Shown: one piece after another, positions 17,646 through 28,448 of the stretch | How the letters are laid out: every line of letters begins with the position of its first letter | Position numbering within the stretch: the stretch's first letter is position 1 | Assembly (NCBI GenBank): GCA_947461705.1 | Contig: CANHMF010000002.1 | Location: 1-48,420, forward strand | Length of the DNA stretch: 48,420 nucleotides | Source: Synechococcaceae cyanobacterium | GTDB lineage: Bacteria; Cyanobacteriota; Cyanobacteriia; PCC-6307; Cyanobiaceae | Reading direction: 5' to 3' | Translations under genes and position numbers: made by a program | Notes under the pieces: generated by a model | The model's input: the letters and a program-made list of their open reading frames with translations, nothing else | What the model was told of the DNA's origin: nothing | Database searches by the model: none

Positions 17646-18068
17646 ATGGCATTGAGCGGTCAACTCCCGAAGTACATCGGCAGCACGGGCGGTCTGCTCA
17701 ACGCCGCTGAAACCGAAGAGAAGTACGCCATCACTTGGACCAGCTCCAAGGTTCAGGCCTTCGAGCTGCCCACCGGTGGCGCCGCCCACATGAATGAGGG
17801 CGAGAACATCATGTACTTCGCTCGCAAGGAGCAGTGCCTCGCCCTGGGTACCCAGCTGCGCACCAAGTTCAAGCCCCGGATCGAGGACTACAAGATCTAT
17901 CGGATCTTCCCGGGTGGTGACACCGAATTCCTGCATCCCAAGGATGGCGTGTTCCCCGAGAAAGTGAACGAAGGTCGGGTGATGGTCGGGCACAACGCTC
18001 GCCGCATCGGTCAGAACGGCAACCCTTCCAGCATCAAGTTCACCGGCAAGAACACCTTCGATTCCTGA
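17646..18068 (+). CDS. psaD: Photosystem I reaction center subunit II
   Basis: [66 protein letters not shown]; diagnostic PsaD. Confidence 0.98.
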   Translation: MALSGQLPKYIGSTGGLLNAAETEEKYAITWTSSKVQAFELPTGGAAHMNEGENIMYFARKEQCLALGTQLRTKFKPRIEDYKIYRIFPGGDTEFLHPKDGVFPEKVNEGRVMVGHNARRIGQNGNPSSIKFTGKNTFDS

Positions 18069-18121
18069 TCGCAGTCCGGTTGCGCCCGGAGTGGCCACAG
18101 CCCAGCCAACCTCTATAAAGG

Positions 18122-18146
18122 CGGGGCCAGGCGCCCCGTTTTTTTT
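18122..18146 (+). terminator. Rho-independent terminator of psaD
   Basis: CGGGGC-CAGGC-GCCCCG hairpin followed by 8 T. Confidence 0.85.
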
Positions 18147-18163
18147 GCCTGCCCGTTGCCGTG

Positions 18164-19684
18164 ATGCCTTCCCCCGATCGCGCCACCTTTCTGGACCAGG
18201 CCGCGGCGGGCAGCACCTTCATCCCAGTGGTGCGCTGCTGGCCGGCTGATCTGGAAACTCCCCTCACCACCTGGCTGAAGGTGGGAGCCGCCAGCGACCA
18301 CGGCGTGCTGCTGGAGTCGGTGGAGGGCGGTGAGCGCATTGGCCGCTGGAGCTTTGTGGTGAGTGATCCCCTGTGGACCCTCACGGTGCGCGCGGATCGG
18401 GCTGAGCAGCGCTGGCGTGATGGTCGCTGCGACCACCATCAGGGCAACCCGTTCGACCTGCTGCGCCAGGCCCTGGCGCCCTACAGCGCTCCACCGGTAC
18501 CCGGGCTTCCCCCGGTGGGCCAGCTGTTTGGGTTCTGGGGGTATGAATTGATTCGCTGGATTGAACCCAGCGTGCCAGTGCACCCCACGGCACCCGATGG
18601 GCCGCCCGATGGCTGCTGGATGTTGGCCGACAGCCTGCTGGTGTTCGACCAGGTGAAGCGCCAGATCACCGCGGTGGCCTACGCCGATCTCACGGCCGCC
18701 GCGGATCCGGCCGCCGCCTATGACGCTGCCGTGGCCCGGCTGGATGCCCTGGAGGGCCAGATGCATCAGCCCTTGCCCCCCGGCGTGACACCGCTGGACT
18801 GGCATGACAGCCCTGGCCTGGAGCTCGAGACCCGCAGCAATCGCAGCCGCGACGACTTCGAAGCGGCGGTGCTCACGGCCAAGGAGCACATCGCCGCCGG
18901 TGACGTGTTCCAGCTGGTGATCAGCCAGCGCCTGGACACCCAGATTCAGCGCGAGCCCTTTGAGCTCTACCGCAGCCTGCGGATGGTGAATCCCTCGCCG
19001 TACATGGCCTTCTTCAACTTCGGCGGCTGGCACCTGATTGGCTCCAGCCCTGAGGTGATGGTGAAGGCCGAACCCCTGGCCGATGGCAGTGGCCGGGTGA
19101 AGGCCTCGCTGCGGCCCATCGCCGGCACCCGGCCCCGTGGCGCCGATCCGGCGGAGGACAGGGCTCTAGAGGCCGATCTGTTGGCCGATCCCAAGGAGCG
19201 GGCCGAGCACGTGATGCTGGTGGATCTGGGCCGCAACGACCTCGGCCGTGTCTGTGAGCCCGGCACGGTGCGTGTGAGCGAGCTGATGGTGATCGAGCGC
19301 TACTCCCACGTGATGCACATCGTGAGCGAAGTGGAGGGGTTGCTGGATCCTCGGCACGATGTCTGGGATCTGTTGATGGCCTCCTTCCCGGCGGGCACCG
19401 TGAGTGGAGCCCCCAAGATCCGGGCGATGCAGCTGATTAACCAGCTCGAGCCCGATGCCCGGGGCCCCTATTCCGGCGTCTATGGCGCCATGGATCTGGG
19501 GGGCGCCCTGAACACCGCCATCACCATCCGCACCATGGTGGTGCTGCCCACTGCTGATGGCAGCTGGCGGGTGCAGGTGCAGGCCGGTGCCGGCCTGGTG
19601 GCCGATTCGGTGCCAGCCTCGGAGTACCAGGAAACCCTCAACAAGGCGCGCGGCATGCTCAAGGCTCTGGCCTGCCTGCAATGA
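18164..19684 (+). CDS. trpE: Anthranilate synthase component I
   Basis: DVFQLVISQRLDTQ...NPSPYMAFFNFGGWHLIGSSPEVMVK...RPIAGTRPRGADPAEDRALEADLLADPKERAEHVMLVDLGRNDLGRV...FPAGTVSGAPKIRAMQLI; chorismate-binding core. Confidence 0.93.
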   Translation: MPSPDRATFLDQAAAGSTFIPVVRCWPADLETPLTTWLKVGAASDHGVLLESVEGGERIGRWSFVVSDPLWTLTVRADRAEQRWRDGRCDHHQGNPFDLLRQALAPYSAPPVPGLPPVGQLFGFWGYELIRWIEPSVPVHPTAPDGPPDGCWMLADSLLVFDQVKRQITAVAYADLTAAADPAAAYDAAVARLDALEGQMHQPLPPGVTPLDWHDSPGLELETRSNRSRDDFEAAVLTAKEHIAAGDVFQLVISQRLDTQIQREPFELYRSLRMVNPSPYMAFFNFGGWHLIGSSPEVMVKAEPLADGSGRVKASLRPIAGTRPRGADPAEDRALEADLLADPKERAEHVMLVDLGRNDLGRVCEPGTVRVSELMVIERYSHVMHIVSEVEGLLDPRHDVWDLLMASFPAGTVSGAPKIRAMQLINQLEPDARGPYSGVYGAMDLGGALNTAITIRTMVVLPTADGSWRVQVQAGAGLVADSVPASEYQETLNKARGMLKALACLQ

Positions 19685-20838
19685 CAGGGACTCTTCTGCT
19701 CAAGGGCTTTGAGGTGGAGCTGTTCACCGGCCAGCCCGACGGGACGGTGGTGGGTTGCTCGGCTGAGGCGGCGGCGGCCCTTGAGGGCTTTGTGACCGAG
19801 CCCGATTGCCGCAATCTCGAGTACACCACCCCCCCGGATGCCAGCTACCCGGCCCAGCTGGAGCTGCTGTTGGAGCCCCGCCGGCGGCTGCGGTCGTGGC
19901 TGGCCCAGCGTGGGCTCACCCTGCTCCCCGGCAGCACCCTGAGCACGGGCGACAGCACCCGCTTCGAGCGCTCCAACCCCGACAACCCCTATCACGCCTA
20001 CATCGAGGCCAGCTACGGCACCCGGGTGGTGACGGCCAGTGTGCACATCAATCTGGGCCTCACCGACATGGATGCCCTGTTTGCGGCCTGCCGACTGGTG
20101 CGCTGCGAGGCGGCCCTGCTGCTGGCCCTCAGTGCTTGTTCCCCCTTTGTGGATGGCCGCGTGAGCGGCGCCCATTCCCAGCGCTGGTTGCAGTTCCCGA
20201 TCACGCCCGAGCAGGTGCCCCTGTTCACCAGCCATCCGCACTACATCGGCTGGGTGGAGCAGCAGCTGGCCCTCGGCACGATGCAGAACGTGCGCCATCT
20301 CTGGACCTCCGTGCGCCCCAATGGCGAGGACCGGCCCCACGATCTCAACCGCCTCGAGATCCGTATCTGTGATCTCATCGCCGATCCGGAGCTGTTGCTG
20401 GCGGTCACGGCCTTCGCGGAACTCCGCATCCATCAGCTGCTGCGTGACCCCGCCAGCCACGACCCGCTGCTGGCCAGCGTCCTGGATGCCGAGCAGCTGG
20501 CAGAGCTGGCTGACGCCAACGACCGCAGCGCCGCCCGCAGCAGCCTGGAGGCCCAGCTGCACCACTGGCGGACGGGGGAGCCGGTGATCGCCCGCGACTG
20601 GATCGCCGCAGAGCTCGAGGCCATGGCCCCGCTGGCGGCGGAGCTGGGCTTGCAGGGTGTCCTGGCGCCTGTGCAGCAGGTGCTCAGCCAGGGGAATCAG
20701 GCCATGCAGTGGCTGGCCGCTCACACTGCCGGTGCTGCGGTGGCGGCGTTGGTGGCCGATGGTGCGGTAGCGATGGCCGCCCTGGAGGCCAGGCTGAATG
20801 CAGGCCTTGCGACAGATCGGGCCGGCACTTTGGGATGA
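19681..20838 (+). CDS. gshA: Glutamate--cysteine ligase (cyanobacterial type)
   Basis: [11 protein letters not shown]...[32 protein letters not shown]...[30 protein letters not shown]...[10 protein letters not shown]. Confidence 0.88.
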   Translation: MTGTLLLKGFEVELFTGQPDGTVVGCSAEAAAALEGFVTEPDCRNLEYTTPPDASYPAQLELLLEPRRRLRSWLAQRGLTLLPGSTLSTGDSTRFERSNPDNPYHAYIEASYGTRVVTASVHINLGLTDMDALFAACRLVRCEAALLLALSACSPFVDGRVSGAHSQRWLQFPITPEQVPLFTSHPHYIGWVEQQLALGTMQNVRHLWTSVRPNGEDRPHDLNRLEIRICDLIADPELLLAVTAFAELRIHQLLRDPASHDPLLASVLDAEQLAELADANDRSAARSSLEAQLHHWRTGEPVIARDWIAAELEAMAPLAAELGLQGVLAPVQQVLSQGNQAMQWLAAHTAGAAVAALVADGAVAMAALEARLNAGLATDRAGTLG

Positions 20839-23800
20839 TCATGGATCGCCCGCTTGCCGTGCCCACCTCCATGGGGCCAACCCTCGCTGCCACTGGCTCT
20901 GATCCAGAAACCAGCCTTGCGGCAGGTGCCGCCGAGCCGAGGGTGATGCGCCTGCTGGGTGAACGGCTCGAGCTGGTGGAAGACCTCTGGCAGACCGTGC
21001 TGCGCAGTGAGTGCCCCTCCCAGCAGGCCGAGCGTCTGCTGCGCATGAAGGAGCTCAGCAATGGCATTGATGGCGGCGCTCCCGATCAGGCCTCGGAGGC
21101 CGCCACCGCGGCGATCGTGCAGTTGATCCGCGACATGGACCTGGCGGAGGCCATCGCCGCGGCCCGGGCCTTTTCCCTCTATTTCCAGCTGGTCAACATC
21201 CTTGAGCAGCACATCGAGGAAGACAGCTACCTCGCCAGCCTCCAGGTCCAGCACCCTGAAGCGGTCAGCGATCCCTTCATCCCGCCGCTGGCCACCCAGA
21301 CCGAGCCGGCCACCTTCCGGGAGCTCTTTGCCCGGCTGCGGGGCCTGGGTGTGCCGCCCGCCCAGATCGAGCAGCTGCTGCAGGAGCTGGACATTCGCCT
21401 GGTGTTCACGGCGCACCCCACGGAGATCGTGCGCCACACCGTGCGTCACAAGCAGCGCCGGGTGGCGGCCCTGATCCAGAAACTGCAGCAGAGCCAGCCC
21501 CTCAATGTGGATGATCGCCACAGCCTGCGCCAGCAGCTGGAGGAGGAGATCCGGCTCTGGTGGCGCACCGATGAACTCCACCAGTTCAAGCCCTCAGTGC
21601 TGGACGAGGTGGATTACGCCCTCCACTACTTCCAGCAGGTGCTGTTCGGGGCCATGCCCCAGCTGCGCCAGCGCATCCGCACGGCCCTGGCGGCCAACTA
21701 CCCCGATGTGGTGCCCCCCAGCGATGCCTTCTGCACCTTCGGCTCCTGGGTGGGGTCAGACCGCGATGGCAACCCGTCGGTCACCCCGGAGATCACCTGG
21801 CGCACGGCCTGTTACCAGCGCCAGCTGATGCTGGATCGTTACCTCGCGGCGGTGGCTGATCTGCGCGATCAGCTCAGCATCTCGATGCAGTGGAGCCAGG
21901 TGAGCGCTCCCTTGCTCGAGTCGCTCGAGATGGACAGGCTGCGCTTTCCGGAGATCTATGAGGAACGTGCCGCCCGGTATCGGCTGGAGCCCTATCGCCT
22001 CAAAATCAGCTATGTGCTGGAGCGGCTCAAGCTCACCCAGCAGCGCAACCAGCAGCTGGCTGCCGCCGGTTGGGAAGCCCCGGGCGATGCCAAGCCAGCG
22101 CTGCCGGATTTTGGCCAGGGCTCCCTGGCCCCGGCCCCAGCTCCGGAACTCCACTACGCCTCCGTCACGGAGTTCCGCAGTGACCTGGAACTGATTCAGG
22201 ACAGCCTGCAGGGCACGGGCCTGAGCTGTGAACCGCTGCAGGGCCTGATCGCCCAGGTGCACACCTTTGCGTTCTGCCTCGCCAGCCTGGATATTCGCCA
22301 GGAGAGCACCCGCCATAGTGATGCCCTCGATGAGCTGAGCCGCTATCTGCAGCTGCCCCAGCCCTACTCCGAGATGGATGAGGAGCAGAAGGTGCAGTGG
22401 CTGCTCACCGAGCTCAAGACCCGGCGGCCCCTGATCCCGCCGGCGGTGCAGTGGACGCCCGCCACGGCTGAAACCTTCGATGTGCTGCGCATGCTGCATC
22501 GCCTGCAGCAGGAGTTCGGAGGCCGCATCTGCCGCACCTATGTGATCTCCATGAGTCACACGGTGTCGGATCTGCTGGAGGTGCTGCTGCTGGCCAAGGA
22601 GGCCGGCCTGGTGGATCCCATGGCCCAGCGTTCCGACCTGTTGGTGGTGCCACTGTTTGAAACGGTGGAAGACCTCAAGGCCGCCCCGGCGGTGATGGAG
22701 CGGCTGTTCCAGGAGCCCTTCTATCGCCAGTTGCTGGTGAGCAGCAGCCCCACCACCCGGCCCCTGCAGGAGCTGATGCTCGGGTACTCCGACAGCAACA
22801 AGGATTCCGGCTTCCTCTCCAGTAACTGGGAGATTCATCAGGCCCAGATCGCCCTGCAGCAGCTCGCCACCCGCCACGACGTGGCCCTGCGCATCTTCCA
22901 CGGCCGCGGCGGTTCCGTGGGTCGTGGCGGTGGGCCTGCCTACCAGGCGATCTTGGCCCAGCCCAGCGGCACCCTCAGCGGTCGTATCAAGATCACGGAG
23001 CAGGGTGAAGTGCTGGCCTCCAAATACTCCCTGCCGGAGTTGGCGCTCTACAACCTGGAAACCGTCACCACGGCGGTGCTGCAGAACAGCCTGGTCACCA
23101 GCCACGTAGACGACACCCCCAGCTGGAATGAGCTGATGGCGCGGTTAGCGGCCCGCTCCCGCAGCCACTACCGGGCCCTAGTGCATGAGAACCCCGATCT
23201 GGTGGCCTTTTTCCAGCAGGTCACCCCGATTGAGGAGATCAGCAAGCTGCAGATCTCCAGCCGTCCGGCCCGCCGCAAGAGTGGCGCCAAGGATCTCTCC
23301 AGCCTGCGGGCAATTCCCTGGGTCTTCGGCTGGACCCAGAGCCGCTTCCTGTTGCCCAGCTGGTTCGGCGTGGGAGCGGCCCTGCAGGAAGAGGTGGACG
23401 CGGACCCCGGCCAACTGGAACTGTTCCAGCGCTTGTATCAGCGCTGGCCCTTCTTCCGCATGCTCATCTCCAAGGTGGAGATGACCCTCTCCAAGGTGGA
23501 TCTGGACCTGGCCCACCACTACGTGCAGTCGTTGGGACGGGCCGAGTCGCGCCAGGCCTTTGAGCAGATCTTCGAGGTGATCGCCAAGGAGTTTGTGCTC
23601 ACCCGTGATCTGGTGCTGGCGATCACCGGCCACCAGCGCCTGCTGGATGGTGATCCGGCCCTGCAACTCTCCGTGGAGCTGCGCAACCGCACCATCATTC
23701 CCCTGGGCTTCCTGCAGGTGGCTCTGCTGCGGCGCCTGCGCGATCAGAACCGCCAGCCCCCCATGAGTGAGGCCGCCGCCAGCGATGACGGACGCACCTA

Positions 23801-23876
23801 CAGCCGCAGTGAACTGTTGCGCGGTGCCCTGCTCACCATCAATGGCATTGCCGCCGGCATGCGGAACACGGGTTGA
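20835..23876 (+). CDS. ppc: Phosphoenolpyruvate carboxylase
   Basis: [21 protein letters not shown]...[20 protein letters not shown]...[25 protein letters not shown]...[24 protein letters not shown]; 1013 aa. Confidence 0.98.
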   Translation: MIMDRPLAVPTSMGPTLAATGSDPETSLAAGAAEPRVMRLLGERLELVEDLWQTVLRSECPSQQAERLLRMKELSNGIDGGAPDQASEAATAAIVQLIRDMDLAEAIAAARAFSLYFQLVNILEQHIEEDSYLASLQVQHPEAVSDPFIPPLATQTEPATFRELFARLRGLGVPPAQIEQLLQELDIRLVFTAHPTEIVRHTVRHKQRRVAALIQKLQQSQPLNVDDRHSLRQQLEEEIRLWWRTDELHQFKPSVLDEVDYALHYFQQVLFGAMPQLRQRIRTALAANYPDVVPPSDAFCTFGSWVGSDRDGNPSVTPEITWRTACYQRQLMLDRYLAAVADLRDQLSISMQWSQVSAPLLESLEMDRLRFPEIYEERAARYRLEPYRLKISYVLERLKLTQQRNQQLAAAGWEAPGDAKPALPDFGQGSLAPAPAPELHYASVTEFRSDLELIQDSLQGTGLSCEPLQGLIAQVHTFAFCLASLDIRQESTRHSDALDELSRYLQLPQPYSEMDEEQKVQWLLTELKTRRPLIPPAVQWTPATAETFDVLRMLHRLQQEFGGRICRTYVISMSHTVSDLLEVLLLAKEAGLVDPMAQRSDLLVVPLFETVEDLKAAPAVMERLFQEPFYRQLLVSSSPTTRPLQELMLGYSDSNKDSGFLSSNWEIHQAQIALQQLATRHDVALRIFHGRGGSVGRGGGPAYQAILAQPSGTLSGRIKITEQGEVLASKYSLPELALYNLETVTTAVLQNSLVTSHVDDTPSWNELMARLAARSRSHYRALVHENPDLVAFFQQVTPIEEISKLQISSRPARRKSGAKDLSSLRAIPWVFGWTQSRFLLPSWFGVGAALQEEVDADPGQLELFQRLYQRWPFFRMLISKVEMTLSKVDLDLAHHYVQSLGRAESRQAFEQIFEVIAKEFVLTRDLVLAITGHQRLLDGDPALQLSVELRNRTIIPLGFLQVALLRRLRDQNRQPPMSEAAASDDGRTYSRSELLRGALLTINGIAAGMRNTG

Positions 23877-23892
23877 GGAGTCTCCTGAGCCC

Positions 23893-24363
23893 GTGCTGGA
23901 TTCGCTCTTGATTCCCTTTCGCAGCCAGCCCCAGCCGCCGGTGTTGCCGGAGGGCTACAGCCTTGAAGCCGCGGCGCCTCCCGCGGCTGCGGAGCTCAAT
24001 GGCCTGCTCGTGGCCTGCGGTGATCCCTCCCGCGGCTGCGAGCGCCTGGAGCAGGCGCTGGCCCGCAGTGCCTGGCAGCTCACCGTGCGCAACGGTGCCG
24101 GTGCATTGGTGGGCTTTGTGCGGGCCACCAGTGACCTCGCCCTCAATGCCAACCTCTGGGACCTCAGCGTGCACCCCAGCGAAACGGAGCACGCGCAGCA
24201 ACTGCTGCTCGTGCTGGTCCATGGCGCGCTCGGCCGCCTGCGGCGGGAGTTGCCCGGTTGCAGCATTTCGGTGGCTGCGCCACCGGTGGCTCTGGAGGCC
24301 CTCCGGCGCCATGGCTTCGTGGTGGATCCCGGCGGCATCCGTGCCATGGGCTTGCATCTCTAG
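23893..24363 (+). CDS. GNAT-family N-acetyltransferase-like protein
   Basis: LTVRNGAGALVGFVRATSDLALNANLWDLSVHPSETEHAQQLLLVLVHGALGRLRRELPGCSISVAAPPVALEALRRHGFVVDPGGIRAMGL; GNAT-like. GTG start assumed. Confidence 0.65.
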   Translation: MLDSLLIPFRSQPQPPVLPEGYSLEAAAPPAAAELNGLLVACGDPSRGCERLEQALARSAWQLTVRNGAGALVGFVRATSDLALNANLWDLSVHPSETEHAQQLLLVLVHGALGRLRRELPGCSISVAAPPVALEALRRHGFVVDPGGIRAMGLHL

Positions 24364-24425
24364 GCCAGTGGGCTGGGCCTAGGGATGAGGAGGATTGGCC
24401 TGCACCCTGCAGGACCGGAAGCCAA

Positions 24426-24499
24426 CGAGCATGGAGGGACTCGAACCCCCGACATTCAGAACCGGAATCTGACGCTCTATCCAACTGAGCTACATGCCC
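24426..24499 (-). tRNA. tRNA-Arg (CCG)
   Basis: Revcomp GGGCATGTAGCTCAGTTGGATAGAGCGTCAGATTCCGGTTCTGAATGTCGGGGGTTCGAGTCCCTCCATGCTCG; cloverleaf with anticodon CCG. Confidence 0.95.
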
Positions 24500-24557
24500 G
24501 TGCAGGGATCGGATCCCTTCACGGGCCTTACCTTACCCGTCAGACGGCCCCAGACCC

Positions 24558-25667
24558 ATTCGGCTGCATCGCCTGGAGCTGCTGCACTTCCGCAACTACG
24601 GCCGGCTCAGCCTGAGTCTCGAAGCGCCACGGCTGTTGGTGATCGGCAGCAATGGCGAGGGCAAGTCGAACTTGCTGGAGGCCGTGGAGTTGCTGGGAAG
24701 CCTGCGCTCCCATCGCTGCAGCGCTGATCGGGATCTGATCCAGCAGGGGGAGCGTCAGGCCCTGATCGCCGCCGACTGTGCGGATGGCGATCGGCTGGAG
24801 CTGGAGTTGCGTCGCCAGGGCGGTCGCCAGGCCCGCCGCAACGGCAAGCTGCTGGAGCGGCAGCACGAGTTGATCGGTCCGCTGCGCTGTGTGGGCTTCA
24901 GCGCCCTGGATCTCGAGCTGGTGCGGGGTGAGCCGGCCCTGCGGCGCCAGTGGCTGGATCGGGTGGTGCTGCAGCTGGAGCCCGTGTACGCCGAACTGCT
25001 CAGCCGTTATGGCCGCTTGCTGCGCCAGCGGGCCCAGCTGCTGCGGCGGGGCCTGGGCCAGGGGCATCTGGGGGATCTGCTGGAGGTCTTTGATCAGCAG
25101 ATGGCCCTGGTGGGCACCCGTCTGCATCGCCGCCGCTTGCGGGCCCTCACGCGGCTGCAGCCCCTGGCGGCGGCCTGGCAGCAACGGCTCAGTGGTGGCC
25201 GTGAGCAGCTGCACCTGCGCTATCGGCCTGGCAGCCTGCTGGAGGGGGAGGAGGCCGAAGGCCCCTGGCGTGAGGCGCTGCTGCACCAGCTGCGGGCTCA
25301 GCGCGACACGGAGCTGCGCCTGGGCCAGTGCACCGTGGGGCCCCACCGCGATGAAATTGCCCTGGAGATCGGCGAACAGCCGGCCCGGCGCTATGGCTCG
25401 GCAGGGCAGCAGCGCACCCTGGTACTGGCGCTCAAACTGGCGGAACTGAACCTGGTGCATCAGCTCTGGGGGGAACCGCCGCTGCTGCTGCTCGACGATG
25501 TGCTGGCCGAGTTGGACCCCACCCGCCAGCAGCTGTTGCTGGAAGCCGTGGGGGAGGGCCACCAATGCCTCGTGAGCGCCACCCACCTGGGGGCCTTCAG
25601 CGGTGGCTGGCACGAATGTTCCCAGGTGCTCACCGTGACAGCCGGTTCCATCAGCTCCACGAGCTAG
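24558..25667 (+). CDS. recF: DNA replication and repair protein RecF
   Basis: [47 protein letters not shown]...[22 protein letters not shown]. The conserved N-terminal strand begins at an ATT codon; 369 aa from there. Confidence 0.9.
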   Translation: MRLHRLELLHFRNYGRLSLSLEAPRLLVIGSNGEGKSNLLEAVELLGSLRSHRCSADRDLIQQGERQALIAADCADGDRLELELRRQGGRQARRNGKLLERQHELIGPLRCVGFSALDLELVRGEPALRRQWLDRVVLQLEPVYAELLSRYGRLLRQRAQLLRRGLGQGHLGDLLEVFDQQMALVGTRLHRRRLRALTRLQPLAAAWQQRLSGGREQLHLRYRPGSLLEGEEAEGPWREALLHQLRAQRDTELRLGQCTVGPHRDEIALEIGEQPARRYGSAGQQRTLVLALKLAELNLVHQLWGEPPLLLLDDVLAELDPTRQQLLLEAVGEGHQCLVSATHLGAFSGGWHECSQVLTVTAGSISSTS

Positions 25668-25693
25668 TGTTATGGGCTGTTTGCCTGGTTCTG

Positions 25694-26173
25694 ATGACCC
25701 AAGCGGCCTGCCTCCACCCGAACCCGGGATGGACCGGAGCTGAGAGCACCTTCTCCAATAGCCCCCAAACACCCAGTGCCACCGAGATGGTGGGCAAACA
25801 CTGCATCCTCGAGCTTTACAACTGCGATCCCGCCAAGCTCGACGACGAGGCTTTCCTCAGGAACGCCATCACCACCGCTGCGAAGCGTGCTGGCGCTACT
25901 CTCCTGAATCTGATCACCCATCGGTTTGACCCCCAGGGTGTGACGGGGCTGGCTCTATTGGCCGAATCCCATATCTCCATCCATACGTGGCCCGAGTCGG
26001 GTTACGCCGCTGTGGATGTGTTCACCTGTGGTGATCACACCATGCCGGAACGCGCCTGCATCGTGCTGAGCGAAGAGCTCAATGCCGGCAACTACAAGCT
26101 CAAGAGCTTCCGGCGCGAAACCCCTGGTTCCGTGGCTGGTGCCGAACGGGAGCCGGTGCTGGCGGCGGCCTGA
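25694..26173 (+). CDS. speD: S-adenosylmethionine decarboxylase proenzyme
   Basis: [20 protein letters not shown]...[36 protein letters not shown] self-cleavage site. Start at 25694, or 25787 for the minimal form. Confidence 0.93.
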   Translation: MTQAACLHPNPGWTGAESTFSNSPQTPSATEMVGKHCILELYNCDPAKLDDEAFLRNAITTAAKRAGATLLNLITHRFDPQGVTGLALLAESHISIHTWPESGYAAVDVFTCGDHTMPERACIVLSEELNAGNYKLKSFRRETPGSVAGAEREPVLAAA

Positions 26174-26193
26174 TCCGCCGTCTACCGGTCTGG

Positions 26194-26220
26194 AGCCCCT
26201 TCGATCGGAGGGGCTTTTTT
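26194..26220 (+). terminator. Rho-independent terminator of speD
   Basis: AGCCCCT-tcgatcgg-AGGGGCT hairpin followed by T run. Confidence 0.8.
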
Positions 26221-26258
26221 GTGCCTGCTCCTCGGCTCTCGGCGATGGCGGCGGCGGT

Positions 26259-27110
26259 TCAGGGCGTCAGGTCGCGGTTGAGCTTGCCGCTCACCAGTCC
26301 CTCCAGGTCGAGGCTCACGGCCGAAAAGCCCAGCTCGCGGAAGGTCTGCACCAGCTCCAGTCGCGCCACGCGCTGCAGCAGGGCCTCCACCTGATGGCTG
26401 GGCAGTTCGATGCGGGCCGTTTCCCCCTGGCTGCGCACCCGCAGCTCCTGGAACCCCTGCTGCCGCAACCAGGCCTCGGCGGCGGCCACCCGGTGCAGGC
26501 GCTGGGCGTTGATGCTGTCGCCGTAGGGGAAGCGGGAGGCCAGGCACGGCTGGGCGGGCTTATCCCACCAGGGGAAGCCCAGGCTGCGGGAGATGGCACG
26601 CACGCCTGCCTTGTCGATGCCGAGCTCCGCCAGTGGCGAGCCCACCCCGCGTTCGCGGGCGGCCTCGATACCCGGCCGGTGGTCGCCTAGGTCGTCGCGG
26701 TTCACCCCGTCCAGCACTTGGGTGGCCGGGGCCCCAGGGGCAAGGGCTTCCCGCGCCACCAGGGCCAGCAGCCCATGCAGTTCGCGCTTGCAGGCGTAGC
26801 AGCGATCGGTGGGATTGCTGCTGTAGGCGGGATCCTCCAGCTCGGCTGTGGCGATCTCCCGGTGGCGGATGCCCATCCAGTGGGCCTGCAGGCGCGCTTC
26901 GTTGAGTAGATGGGGGGCGAGGGCCGGCGAGACGCCGGTCACGGCCAGGGCGCGATCCCCCAGCTGCTCCGCGGCGATGGCCGCCACCAGGGCGCTGTCC
27001 ACGCCGCCGGAGTAGGCCACCACCACGGCGGGATAGCCAGCCAGGTGGGCACGGAGCCCGGCTAGGGCGTTCTCCAGCTCTGGGGGAAGGGCTTCAACGG
27101 CGCGATGCAC
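26259..27110 (-). CDS. larE: ATP-dependent sacrificial sulfur transferase LarE-like (PP-loop)
   Basis: VVVAYSGGVDSALVAAIAAEQLG...YSSNPTDRCYACKRELHGLL...VLDGVNRDDLGDHRPGIEAARERGVGSPLAELGIDKAGVRAISR...PCLASRFPYG. Start could extend to 27167. Confidence 0.88.
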   Translation of the reverse strand: MHRAVEALPPELENALAGLRAHLAGYPAVVVAYSGGVDSALVAAIAAEQLGDRALAVTGVSPALAPHLLNEARLQAHWMGIRHREIATAELEDPAYSSNPTDRCYACKRELHGLLALVAREALAPGAPATQVLDGVNRDDLGDHRPGIEAARERGVGSPLAELGIDKAGVRAISRSLGFPWWDKPAQPCLASRFPYGDSINAQRLHRVAAAEAWLRQQGFQELRVRSQGETARIELPSHQVEALLQRVARLELVQTFRELGFSAVSLDLEGLVSGKLNRDLTP

Positions 27111-27184
27111 GGGCCTCACCGGGCTGAAAGGGGCACGGCAGGGCCTATGACCCTCGTTAGGATCCAACGGTAAGTGGCCCGGCT

Positions 27185-28396
27185 ATGGCCCCGCAGGCAA
27201 CCACCGCCACCACCTCTAGTCGCAGCGGCACCGGCCGTGGCATTGGGATCCGTACCGCTGCCGATAGCAGTGAGCGGGCCCGCGGCCAGTTGCACGTCTA
27301 CGACGGAGAGGGCAAGGGCAAGAGCCAGGCGGCCCTGGGGGTGGTGCTGCGCACGATTGGCCTGGGCATCTGCGAGCAGAAGCGAACCCGGGTGCTGCTG
27401 CTGCGCTTCCTCAAGGGGCCCGGCCGCTCCTATGACGAGGACTCCGCCATCGAAGCCCTGCAGCAGGGTTTCCCCCACTTGATCGACCAGGTGCGCACGG
27501 GGCGTGGGGAGTTCTTCACGGCGGATGAGGCCACCCGCTTCGATCAACAGGAGGCACAGCGCGGCTGGGATATCGCCAAGGGCGCCATCGCCAGCGAGCT
27601 CTATTCGGTGGTGGTGCTCGATGAGCTCAACCCCGTGCTCGATCTGGGCCTGCTCGAGGCCGACGACGTGGTGCGCACCCTGGCGGCCAAGCCGCCGGGT
27701 ATGGAGGTGATCGTGACTGGGCGCGGGGCTCCTCGCCAGTTGGTGCAGATCGCCGACCTGCATTCAGAGATGCGGGCCCATCGCCGCGATGACCGCCGCA
27801 CCGCGGGCTTCGACTCCGACCTTGAGGCCGACCAGGTGCAAGGGCTGGAGGGAATCGAGATTTACACGGGGGAAGGCAAGGGCAAGAGCACCAGCGCCCT
27901 TGGCAAGGCCCTGCAGGCCATCGGCCGCGGCATCAGCCAGGACAAGAGCCATCGGGTCTTGATCCTGCAATGGCTCAAGGGCGGCAGTGGGTACACCGAA
28001 GATGCCGCCATCGCTGCCCTGCGGGAGAGCTACCCCCACCTGGTGGATCATCTGCGCTCCGGGCGCGATGCCATCGTGTGGCGCGGTCAGCAGCAACCGA
28101 TCGACTACGTGGAGGCGGAGCGCGCCTGGGAGATCGCCCGGGCCGCCATCTCCAGTGGGCTCTACAAGACCGTGATCCTCGATGAACTCAACCCCACGGT
28201 GGATCTCGAGCTGCTGCCGGTGGAGCCGATCGTGCAGACGCTCCTGCGTAAACCGTCGGAAACCGAGGTGATCATCACCGGCCGCTGCAAGCACCAGCCG
28301 GCCTATTTCGACCTGGCCAGCGTGCACTCGGAGATGGTGTGCCACAAGCACTACGCCGAGCGTGGCGTGGATCTCAAGCGCGGGGTGGATTACTGA
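27185..28396 (+). CDS. Two-domain CobA/CobO-like P-loop ATP:corrinoid adenosyltransferase family protein
   Basis: Two tandem copies of the fold: LHVYDGEGKGKSQAALGVVLRTIGLGI...VVVLDELNPVLDLGLL and IEIYTGEGKGKSTSALGKALQAIGRGI...TVILDELNPTVDLELL. Confidence 0.85.
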   Translation: MAPQATTATTSSRSGTGRGIGIRTAADSSERARGQLHVYDGEGKGKSQAALGVVLRTIGLGICEQKRTRVLLLRFLKGPGRSYDEDSAIEALQQGFPHLIDQVRTGRGEFFTADEATRFDQQEAQRGWDIAKGAIASELYSVVVLDELNPVLDLGLLEADDVVRTLAAKPPGMEVIVTGRGAPRQLVQIADLHSEMRAHRRDDRRTAGFDSDLEADQVQGLEGIEIYTGEGKGKSTSALGKALQAIGRGISQDKSHRVLILQWLKGGSGYTEDAAIAALRESYPHLVDHLRSGRDAIVWRGQQQPIDYVEAERAWEIARAAISSGLYKTVILDELNPTVDLELLPVEPIVQTLLRKPSETEVIITGRCKHQPAYFDLASVHSEMVCHKHYAERGVDLKRGVDY

Positions 28397-28399
28397 CAT

Positions 28400-28440
28400 C
28401 GCAGCACTGAGGCCGGGTCTGCCCCGGCCTCAGTGCTGCG
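28400..28440. terminator. Bidirectional terminator between convergent genes
   Basis: Perfect 18-bp stem CGCAGCACTGAGGCCGGG / CCCGGCCTCAGTGCTGCG, 5-nt loop, located between convergent stop codons. Confidence 0.8.
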
Positions 28441-28448
28441 GTTGTTCT

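Noticed and set aside
19480-20724. 414-aa minus-strand ORF
   Set aside because: Antisense to trpE/gshA; no domain signal.
21756-23105. 449-aa minus-strand ORF inside ppc
   Set aside because: Antisense to the well-conserved PEP carboxylase core; no recognisable domain.
24540-25772. 410-aa minus-strand ORF
   Set aside because: Antisense to recF with Gln/Leu-rich artefact composition.
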